In this document: piece by piece, positions 1 through 5,383 of the stretch
Position numbering within the stretch: the stretch's first letter is position 1
Layout: each line of letters begins with the position of its first letter
Origin: Acidobacteriota bacterium
GTDB taxonomy: Bacteria > Acidobacteriota > UBA6911 > RPQK01
DNA length: 5,383 nucleotides
Direction of reading: 5' to 3'
NCBI GenBank assembly: GCA_003819755.1
Contig: RPQK01000570.1
Span: forward strand, 1 to 5,383
Program-made: the position numbers and the translations under genes
The notes under the pieces: model-generated
The model's input: the letters and a program-made list of their open reading frames with translations, nothing else
The model's database searches: none
What the model was told of the DNA's origin: nothing

Positions 1-402
1 AAACCTCTCCCGGTGAAGGTTATCGATGAAGCGACGGGCGCCGATATCACGGGAGATCCTAACGTCGAATTCGAGTGGGTCAGACCGGGCGGGCTGGAAG
101 AGACCGTGGCCAATTGGGTATTGGGTCAATTCAAGAAGATAGACTCCAGGATCGACGCCAAGATTGTCGGTATTACCGTGAACCGAAATCCGGCGGCCGG
201 CACAGCCGAAGTCGTTTTCAAGGAAGCCGGGGTCAACATGCTCGAAGCCCGGCGCAAAATGTCGGACGACACGATCATCAAATCGAATCGGTCCTTTCTG
301 ATCGGCGGCATGGAGATCATGAAGGTCACGGGTTTGAAAATCGAGCCCGCGTCGCTCAGCAACCTTCTGCTCAACTCCGGGGCTGATTTCATCAACCAGT
401 GA
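1..402 (+). CDS. 3' end of an unrecognised protein (5' partial)
   Basis: The frame is open from the first base (codons for K-P-L-P precede the GTG at 13) and stops at TGA 400-402. At least 133 residues are therefore visible, and the true start probably lies outside the window. The GTG at 13 has no Shine-Dalgarno-like sequence before it. I do not recognise the family. The visible part is soluble-looking, of mixed charge, and has no membrane segment or cysteine. It alternates hydrophobic and polar stretches, for example 'KIVGITV', 'AEVVF' and 'MEIMKVTGLKI', followed by a Leu/Asn-rich end 'LSNLLLNSGADFINQ'. It lies 30 bases before the next frame and in the same phase. It could be a separate gene co-transcribed with the large one, or the N-terminal part of that same protein split by the stops at 400 and 412. 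Coding status is fairly likely; function is unknown. Confidence 0.6.
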   Translation, partial: KPLPVKVIDEATGADITGDPNVEFEWVRPGGLEETVANWVLGQFKKIDSRIDAKIVGITVNRNPAAGTAEVVFKEAGVNMLEARRKMSDDTIIKSNRSFLIGGMEIMKVTGLKIEPASLSNLLLNSGADFINQ

Positions 403-432
403 ATGGGTTTGTAGGACGGGATAGATCCCCCC
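400..432 (+). other. In-frame double stop and short junction between the two reading frames
   Basis: TGA at 400-402 is followed in the same phase by ATG 403, which encodes only three codons before TAG 412-414. The next in-phase ATG is at 433. The best purine-rich stretch is AGGACGGG at 413-420, which leaves 12 bases to the ATG at 433. That is long for a ribosome binding site, so initiation at 433 is weakly supported. The ATG is preceded directly by a run of six C (427-432), and a second C6 run lies at 444-449. The phase starting at 402 is open from there to TAA 486-488, so it avoids both stops. No promoter or terminator can be made out in this gap. Confidence 0.55.
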
Positions 433-3400
433 ATGGTACTGTTCCCCCCTGCGGGGCTCTTCACGACCTGCTGGGCGCCCCTCGGTAAACTGGGGGACAA
501 GGGTTTCGTCAAGGTGAAGGAGATCAAGCTCAGTTTCTTCGGCGGGCTGATTTCAGACTGGGACCTGATGAATGCGCTCAACGGCGTCATCGGAATGGTC
601 GTGGATGCGGTGCCGATAAAATGGCTGTCCGCTGCCGTCGCAATCGGCAAGCCCCTGGCCTTGAACTACTTGCTCGACTTCAAGATCGGCCGGGAGCCAG
701 CCGAACCCAAGAAGGGGGACACCCAGGACGACATCATCCGGGTGACCAACGGGTTTGACTGGACTGAGAAGACCTTCCTGAAGGGCATGGTCTACGCGAA
801 GGGATCGGGGATCTCCTCCGTGCAAGCCACCCTGGATCTCGAAGACTACTGCCTGGGGAAAGCCTCTGACTCAATGTTCGTGATAGTCCTGCCTGATCTC
901 GAACAGGTGGACATCCGCAACCAGGCAGGCCGCCCGGAAGACCCCCTGGTCGTCGACATCGCCGAATCGATCCAGCCGCACGGCGTGGGCATGTTCAATG
1001 CCTTCAAACAGGGCTCCGTACCCATGTCAGTCGGATTTGATCCGATCGGGGAGACCAATCGCGAGAAGATTACTGAAATGGCGGAGAACATGATCCCCGG
1101 GGCCAAGAAGTGGTTGAACGATCTGGGCGTCCCGGTGACGGTTGCGCGGCCCAGCGGCGCCACCCTTAACCAGGCAGGCGTGTACGAAGGCGGTGACTAC
1201 TACTTCAAGATGAAACTCGCCTGGCAGCCGCTGGCCGCGACCTTCACTATCGACGAGCTCCGCTTGCAGGCGCCGCTGTGGCACGGGTTTACGAAGTGGG
1301 CGCTCAAGCCGACGCCAAACCCCTTCGCCACAGTGGAGCCGGACTACGGGACGGTCACCGGGGTTCAGTCGGGTATGACCGATCTGCGGCTGGACGTCTG
1401 CATTCCAGTCATGACCAAGCGCGCCGACGAGAACCGCCTGCTGGTCCGTGGCGCCTCGATTCGCGGACACAAGTTCCTTGATAAGAACATGAACGGCAAG
1501 AGTGACGACGGCGAGCCGGGCATCCCGGGGTTCGTCATTGAGCTGAACGGAAGTGAGCAGCGGATCACTTATAAGGACGGGACCTATTTCTTCAACGACC
1601 TTGCACCGGGCACTTACACGGTGCGCGAAATTCAGCAGCCGGGCTATGAGGCCACCACTCCGACGTCCGTCCAGGTCAAGGTGGAAAAAAGAGAAATCCA
1701 CAACATCCACTTCGGCAACCGGCTGCTGACCGGCGAAATCCAGGTGTTCAAGTTCAACGACCTTAATCGCAACGCTCAATACGATTGGGGCGAGCCGTTC
1801 GTGGAGAACTGGGAAATCAAACTCGTGAACCCGGCCCGCACCGCTACCACCAACGGGGCGGGCTGGGTCTCGTTCGGTAACCTGCCCCCCGGGCAGTATA
1901 CGGTCCAGGAGGTGATGCAGCCCGGCTGGTACAACACGACACCCATCTCCCAGACCGTCACGGCGAGCGCCGGGAACGTTACGTTCGTCTATTTCGGGAA
2001 CAGCCCCATCGGACCCGATCGCAGCGTGATTTACGGGAGCAAGTTCGAAGACCTGGATGGCAATGGAAAGTGGGATACGGGCGAGCCTTTTATCCCCCAA
2101 TGGCCGATCATGCTCTCCGGCGCCGCCACTGCGAACACTACGACGGACGAGAAGGGGGAATACGAGTTCAAGAACCTTGAGCCGAAGACCTACCAGGTGA
2201 ATGAGGCGATGTCTGGCGGCTGGACAAGGACTACGGCTTTGCTCCCCTCCATTTCCCTTATGGCGGGCATGCAGGTGGAACAGAACTTCGGGAACTTCCG
2301 CCACATGCAGGTGCGAGGCCGGAAGTTCAAGGACCCCAATGGAAACGGCGTCCAGGACCAGGGAGAACCTGGACTACCGGGCTGGACCATTCAGCTCGAC
2401 CTCCAGGCGGACGGCCAGGTGGACTACGTTGCCGTTACCGACGGAAACGGTGATTACCGGATTGATGACGTGGGACCGGGGGATTACCAGGGGTCGCGGA
2501 CCTTCACAATCCGTGAAGTCCCCCAGCCGGGTTGGGAGCAGACCTGGCCCAAGGCAACCGAAATTTATCCCATCCACAGCGGCCTGGTCGTGTCCAACGC
2601 CAACTTCGGCAATAGGCCACTCGTCAAGTTGACCGCGATCAAGATCGAGGACCTCGACGGAGACGGCGAGCCGGATGCGGGAGAACCAGGTTATGCCGGC
2701 TGGCGCATGTTCCTTGACCTGAAGAACGACGGCACCAACGACAAGGAAGCCACGACCGACGCCACCGGGCGCGCCTACTTTGATAATGTCCCGCCGGGAA
2801 CGCATGCCTTGCTTGAGGAGTCCAGGGCGGGCTGGATCCGGACCTACCCGGCCGATGGGCGCCATCTGGTGAGGGTAGAGGCCGACGGGATCGCTCCGGC
2901 ACCCGGCAACTTTGTGAACTTCCACCTTGTCAAGCTGTGCGGGGTGAAGTTCGAAGACAAAAATGGTACCGGCAAGCGCGAGGAGGATGAACCAGGTCTG
3001 CCCGACTGGACCATTCAACTGGACCTCAACAACGACGGCGGCATAGACAAGACGGCGGTCACCGGCGCCTTCGGGAATTACTGTTTTGAAGACATCGGCC
3101 CCGGCACGCACAAGATCAAGGAGGTGCTGCGGACCGGCTGGATCCGCACCATCCCCGCGAGCCCCGGCGAGCACGTCGTCAAGGTCAAGAGCAGCGAGGA
3201 CAAGACCGGGCTGGATTTCGGCAACTTCCGCCTGGGTGCGATATCCGGACGCAAGTTCAACGACCTGAACAAGAACGGCAGCAAGGACAAGGACGAACCC
3301 GGACTGCAGGGTTGGGTAATCTACCGCGACCACAACTTTGACGGCGTACTGAACAACCCGAAGGGCAACGGGATCTGTGATCCCGGCGCCACGGAACTCT

Positions 3401-5250
3401 GCGCTGTGACCGATAAGAACGGCGACTACGGCCTTCCCAGCCTCACTGCCGGTATATACCGGATTCGGGAGGTGCCGCAGTCCGGCTGGAAGCAGAGTAC
3501 CAAAGATCCGGATGACCTGCCGGTCAAGAGCGGCCAGGCTTATACCGATATCGACTTCGGCAATGTCCCGGAAAGCGGCGGTGCGGAAATACGCGGCCTG
3601 AAGTTCTACGACTTTGACCACGACGGCGTCAAAGACGCCCACGAACCTGGGATACCCGGCTGGACGATCTTCCTCGATGCGAACAGCAACGGGCAGCTCG
3701 ACAGCGGCGAAAAGACGGCTGTCAGCGATGAAGACGGCAAGTACGCTTTAACGGAAATGACACCGGGCAGCTACACCCTACGAGAGGTCCAGAAGCCAGG
3801 CTGGAGGCAGACGGTGCCGACCTCGGGCACATATTCAGTGACAATCACGACCGGCCAGAAAGTCACCGATCGCGACTTCGGGAACTACATTCTGTTCCCG
3901 AGTTATCTGTACTTCCCCTTCTACCAGGGGAACGCTCAGGCGTTCACGGGCTTTGCCCTTTCCAACTACTCCAGTCAGCCCCTGATCGCAGTATTCAACG
4001 CGTATGGCAAGGACGGCCAGAGGCTGAATTTTCCGCGCAATCCGGCCGTTTTTCGACTCAATGCCAACGGGCAACTGGCGCGACTTGGCAACGAGCTGTT
4101 CCGCGTGCCTGGCGACGGCGAGCAGTCCGGTTGGATCGAAGTCCTGTGCGACAGCGGGCAAGTTGGCAGCTTCTTCCAGTTCGCCGGTTCCAGCCTGAAG
4201 AAGATCGACGGTTCCGTGGCGTTCACCCAGATGGCGAAGAAGCTCTATTTCACTCGGGTTCTGGACGGACCGGGGTACCACACGCGCCTGAGCATCGCGA
4301 ACCCGACGGACGAGCAGATCAAGCTCGACCTGAGACTGGTTAAGACTCTGGAAGGCTGGCCGACATCAGTAAACGGTTCCATGAACGGTTCCAGTCCTCA
4401 GGCGACTCCCCTGGTCAGCCGGACGATCCCCGCCAAGGGTCTCCTCTACGATACGGTCGCCGACCTCTTCGAAACCGAGGTGATGTTTGGCGGATACGTG
4501 GTCGCGGAGGTCACCCAGGGAACAGGGGCGGTGGGCTTCGAATTGCTGGAGCAGGACCAACCTGAGACCGTGATCGGCCTCAACGCACATTTTGAGAATT
4601 TTTCCACGAAAGCGTATTGCGCCCAACTGGCGAGCGGGCCTACGGTCATGACCCTTCTGAAGTTTACCAACGTCAGCAATCAGACACGGTTGATCTCACT
4701 GACGGCGTTCAACGAAGAGGGCAAGAACATCGGGCAGTCCACGTTCAGCCTGGCGCCCGGCGAGCAATACGAGGACGAAGCAGGCTATATTTTCAATCTG
4801 GACTTTAACTCCTTGACCGTAGGTTCGGTGAGTGTGACGAGCGATGGTCCAGGCGTTTTGTCCGATGTCGTGTTCGGAGAACCGAATTCGTTCGAGTATC
4901 TGGCAGCCTTGCCTCTGCAGACCAGCGGCTTTGGCGAGGCGATTTTCAGCCACGTCGCCAACGGGGTTGGTTTCTTTACCGGGATTGGCATTTTCAACCC
5001 CAACCCGCAGGCGGCCGAGGTGACCATCCAGGTGTTCTCGCCGGAAGGAGTGGAGACTGGGCAACAGCACTTCACGGTTGCGGCCGGCAACCGCTTCTCG
5101 AAGCTCTTACCCGAACTGGTGCCGTCTACCAATGGACAGTTGGGTGGCTACGTGGTCATCCGCTCCACCCAACCACTCGTCGCCCAGCAACTGTTTGGAG
5201 GACTCAGCTTGACCCTGATGTCAGCCGTCCCGCCGACGATAGTGCGGTAA
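433..5250 (+). CDS. Giant modular SdrD B-like repeat protein, probably secreted or cell-surface
   Basis: This 1605-residue frame ends at TAA 5248-5250. Its parts, in order, are an unrecognised N-terminal region (residues 1-342), eight SdrD B-like prealbumin-fold repeats (about 343-1151), and four related C-terminal beta-type modules (about 1158-1605). The repeats share a strand-A 'KFxD', an Asp/Asn-rich loop, 'GEPGxxGW', a '(V/I)(R/Q/K)E' followed six residues later by Trp or Tyr, and a closing FGN. Domains of this type usually act as rigid, calcium-stabilised stalks in adhesins and other surface proteins, so an extracellular structural or adhesive role is inferred. No catalytic domain is recognised. 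The start is uncertain: ATG 433 has a poorly placed purine stretch, and GTG 514 (AAGGG at 499-503, 10 bases before it) is an alternative. Neither start gives a signal peptide. The C-terminus ends in '...PPTIVR' with no LPXTG, PEP-CTERM or anchor helix. The upstream frame may be its missing N-terminal part. Confidence 0.85.
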   Translation: MVLFPPAGLFTTCWAPLGKLGDKGFVKVKEIKLSFFGGLISDWDLMNALNGVIGMVVDAVPIKWLSAAVAIGKPLALNYLLDFKIGREPAEPKKGDTQDDIIRVTNGFDWTEKTFLKGMVYAKGSGISSVQATLDLEDYCLGKASDSMFVIVLPDLEQVDIRNQAGRPEDPLVVDIAESIQPHGVGMFNAFKQGSVPMSVGFDPIGETNREKITEMAENMIPGAKKWLNDLGVPVTVARPSGATLNQAGVYEGGDYYFKMKLAWQPLAATFTIDELRLQAPLWHGFTKWALKPTPNPFATVEPDYGTVTGVQSGMTDLRLDVCIPVMTKRADENRLLVRGASIRGHKFLDKNMNGKSDDGEPGIPGFVIELNGSEQRITYKDGTYFFNDLAPGTYTVREIQQPGYEATTPTSVQVKVEKREIHNIHFGNRLLTGEIQVFKFNDLNRNAQYDWGEPFVENWEIKLVNPARTATTNGAGWVSFGNLPPGQYTVQEVMQPGWYNTTPISQTVTASAGNVTFVYFGNSPIGPDRSVIYGSKFEDLDGNGKWDTGEPFIPQWPIMLSGAATANTTTDEKGEYEFKNLEPKTYQVNEAMSGGWTRTTALLPSISLMAGMQVEQNFGNFRHMQVRGRKFKDPNGNGVQDQGEPGLPGWTIQLDLQADGQVDYVAVTDGNGDYRIDDVGPGDYQGSRTFTIREVPQPGWEQTWPKATEIYPIHSGLVVSNANFGNRPLVKLTAIKIEDLDGDGEPDAGEPGYAGWRMFLDLKNDGTNDKEATTDATGRAYFDNVPPGTHALLEESRAGWIRTYPADGRHLVRVEADGIAPAPGNFVNFHLVKLCGVKFEDKNGTGKREEDEPGLPDWTIQLDLNNDGGIDKTAVTGAFGNYCFEDIGPGTHKIKEVLRTGWIRTIPASPGEHVVKVKSSEDKTGLDFGNFRLGAISGRKFNDLNKNGSKDKDEPGLQGWVIYRDHNFDGVLNNPKGNGICDPGATELCAVTDKNGDYGLPSLTAGIYRIREVPQSGWKQSTKDPDDLPVKSGQAYTDIDFGNVPESGGAEIRGLKFYDFDHDGVKDAHEPGIPGWTIFLDANSNGQLDSGEKTAVSDEDGKYALTEMTPGSYTLREVQKPGWRQTVPTSGTYSVTITTGQKVTDRDFGNYILFPSYLYFPFYQGNAQAFTGFALSNYSSQPLIAVFNAYGKDGQRLNFPRNPAVFRLNANGQLARLGNELFRVPGDGEQSGWIEVLCDSGQVGSFFQFAGSSLKKIDGSVAFTQMAKKLYFTRVLDGPGYHTRLSIANPTDEQIKLDLRLVKTLEGWPTSVNGSMNGSSPQATPLVSRTIPAKGLLYDTVADLFETEVMFGGYVVAEVTQGTGAVGFELLEQDQPETVIGLNAHFENFSTKAYCAQLASGPTVMTLLKFTNVSNQTRLISLTAFNEEGKNIGQSTFSLAPGEQYEDEAGYIFNLDFNSLTVGSVSVTSDGPGVLSDVVFGEPNSFEYLAALPLQTSGFGEAIFSHVANGVGFFTGIGIFNPNPQAAEVTIQVFSPEGVETGQQHFTVAAGNRFSKLLPELVPSTNGQLGGYVVIRSTQPLVAQQLFGGLSLTLMSAVPPTIVR
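514..1440 (+). other. Unrecognised N-terminal region of the large protein
   Basis: This covers residues about 28-336, before the first repeat. It does not match any family I can name. A hydrophobic stretch at residues about 51-80 contains Asp, Pro, Lys and Trp, so it is a poor membrane helix and more like an amphipathic or buried segment. The rest is a mixed domain with alternating strands and two cysteines ('EDYC' and 'LDVCIPV'). The position before a long repeat stalk is typical of a ligand-binding or enzymatic head. That is inference from layout only. Confidence 0.4.
1459..3885 (+). repeat. Eight tandem SdrD B-like protein repeats
   Basis: Repeats begin near residues 343, 435, 533, 627, 733, 835, 937 and 1053, giving periods of about 92-116 residues. 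Each ends in FGN (427-429, 521-523, 619-621, 725-727, 929-931, 1042-1044, 1149-1151), except the fifth, which ends in FVN at 827-829. Each carries a first calcium-loop-like motif of the D-x-(N/D)-x-(N/D/T) kind starting at D350, D443, D540, D634, D740, D842, D944 and D1060. Repeats 4-8 have a second such loop after the 'GW' strand, starting at D656, D762, D864, D966 and D1082. Repeats 1-3 lack it and are shorter. The strand-A Lys, middle Glu and terminal Asn are present in all eight. The copies are well diverged at DNA level, so this is an old array rather than a recent expansion. Confidence 0.9.
3904..5247 (+). other. Four divergent C-terminal beta-type modules
   Basis: Residues 1158-1605 divide into four units starting near residues 1158 ('YLYFPFYQ'), 1271 ('LYFTRVLD'), 1393 ('KAYCAQLA') and 1501 ('GEAIFSHV'). 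Each unit has an opening strand, a motif of the type 'FTGFALSN / HTRLSIANP / MTLLKFTNVS / FTGIGIFNPN', and a strand resembling 'VFNAYGKDGQ / FNEEGKNIGQ / VFSPEGVETGQ'. A 'G-W/Y-V/I' or 'GSVSV' strand and a line such as 'GAVGFELL' or 'LVAQQLFGG' close the unit. This resembles modules seen in secreted proteins of Acidobacteriota, from memory. The role is unknown; it may be a terminal binding region. The second unit has a low-complexity insert (NGS-rich, residues about 1312-1325) that contains a short 12-base duplication at 4372-4395. Confidence 0.6.
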
Positions 5251-5262
5251 GTGGGGGGCCAT

Positions 5263-5289
5263 CCACGAATTACACGAATTACACGAATT
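5263..5289. repeat. 9-bp tandem repeat ACACGAATT, three units
   Basis: Units are 5263-5271 (CCACGAATT, one mismatch), 5272-5280 and 5281-5289 (both exact). The array begins 12 bases after the stop codon of the large gene. Its last unit is also the outermost part of the left arm of the inverted repeat that follows. Similar CACGAATTACACGAATT strings occur between genes in a number of environmental bacterial genomes as I recall them; I have not verified this. Confidence 0.9.
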
Positions 5290-5383
5290 CAAAGGACCTC
5301 AAGGACCTCAAAGACCTCAAGGACAAAGCAACAGTCACCGTCCTTGAGGTCTTTGAGGTCCTTGAGGTCCTTTGAATTCGTGT
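5281..5383. repeat. Perfect 44-bp inverted repeat with 15-base loop (window edge)
   Basis: The left arm 5281-5324 and right arm 5340-5383 are exact reverse complements over all 44 positions, separated by the loop 5325-5339 (AAAGCAACAGTCACC). Both arms contain an EcoRI-type GAATTC (5285-5290 and 5374-5379). The right arm ends at the last base of the window, so the palindrome may continue outward into the mirror of the ACACGAATT array. In RNA it would form a very stable hairpin starting 30 bases after the stop codon. It could stop transcription or protect the 3' end, but no T-rich tract is visible, so I do not call it a terminator. It could also be an extragenic mobile repeat or an assembly artefact at a sequence end. 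Confidence 0.93.
5292..5324. repeat. 9-bp tandem repeat AAGGACCTC in the left arm
   Basis: Units are 5292-5300, 5301-5309, 5310-5318 (AAAGACCTC, one mismatch) and a partial 5319-5324. The same array is mirrored in the right arm as GAGGTCCTT units at 5346-5354 (carrying the same single variant), 5355-5363 and 5364-5372. Read as codons the left array would encode Lys-Asp-Leu repeats, but no gene context supports translation. Confidence 0.9.

Noticed and set aside
418..429. GGGA-TAGA-TCCC palindrome before ATG 433
   Set aside because: The stem is only 4 bp with a 4-base loop; this is within chance expectation and there is no sign it is an operator.
126..650. 174-residue minus-strand frame spanning the gap between the two plus-strand frames
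   Set aside because: It has low-complexity Ser/Pro/Thr composition, no recognisable motif, and overlaps two better-supported frames.
1027..2304. 425-residue minus-strand frame opposite the first part of the repeat array
   Set aside because: It lies wholly inside the large plus-strand gene, shows no recognisable domain, and its composition mirrors the sense repeats. Long antisense frames are expected in GC-rich coding DNA.
2374..3642. 422-residue minus-strand frame opposite repeats 4-8
   Set aside because: Its recurring 'VVKVVEL'-like strings are the reverse reading of the sense calcium-loop codons, and no start signal or family match is visible.
4372..4395. 12-base direct duplication (AACGGTTCC...) encoding NGSMNGSS
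   Set aside because: It is a short linker duplication inside a low-complexity loop, common in modular proteins and of little interest by itself.
5251..5266. Small hairpin GTGG...CCAC just after the stop codon
   Set aside because: A 4-bp stem with an 8-base loop and no T tract is too weak to call a terminator.
5292..5383. Possible CRISPR-like array
   Set aside because: The repeated units are 9 bp, contiguous and without unique spacers, so this is a tandem and inverted repeat and not a CRISPR array.

Overview
The window is GC-rich and shows strong G/C bias at third codon positions. It is almost entirely filled by one very long plus-strand reading frame that encodes a modular, extracellular-type protein. 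The combination of SdrD B-like repeats of the 'KFxD...GExGxxGW...REVxxxGW...FGN' type with C-terminal sandwich modules of the 'FxTGxxLxNP' type recalls large secreted proteins of environmental bacteria, especially Acidobacteriota. That placement is from memory of such families and is only weakly supported; no marker gene is present.

Layout. Bases 1-402 are the 3' end of a reading frame that enters from the left edge and ends at a TGA; its product is not recognised. After only 30 bases, and in the same reading frame, a 1605-residue frame runs from 433 to 5250. It has an unrecognised N-terminal region of about 340 residues. Eight SdrD B-like beta-sandwich repeats follow (residues about 343-1151), each with a calcium-loop-like motif. 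Four divergent, probably beta-rich modules of 105-120 residues make up the C-terminus (residues about 1158-1605). No signal peptide, membrane anchor or sorting signal is visible in the window. Because the domain content is extracellular, the export signal may lie upstream of the window. In that case the two frames may be pieces of one gene split by in-frame stops at 400 and 412.

The last 133 bases are non-coding and repetitive. A 9-bp tandem repeat (ACACGAATT) leads into a perfect 44-bp inverted repeat with a 15-base loop. The arms contain a second 9-bp tandem repeat (AAGGACCTC). The right arm runs exactly to the edge of the window.

The main points for a second look are: the Lys/Glu/Asn triad conserved in all eight repeats (a possible self-forming isopeptide bond); the division of the repeats into one-loop and two-loop classes; the in-frame stop pair between the two frames; and the composite hairpin at the 3' end. 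I see no defence system, CRISPR array, RNA gene or transposase.
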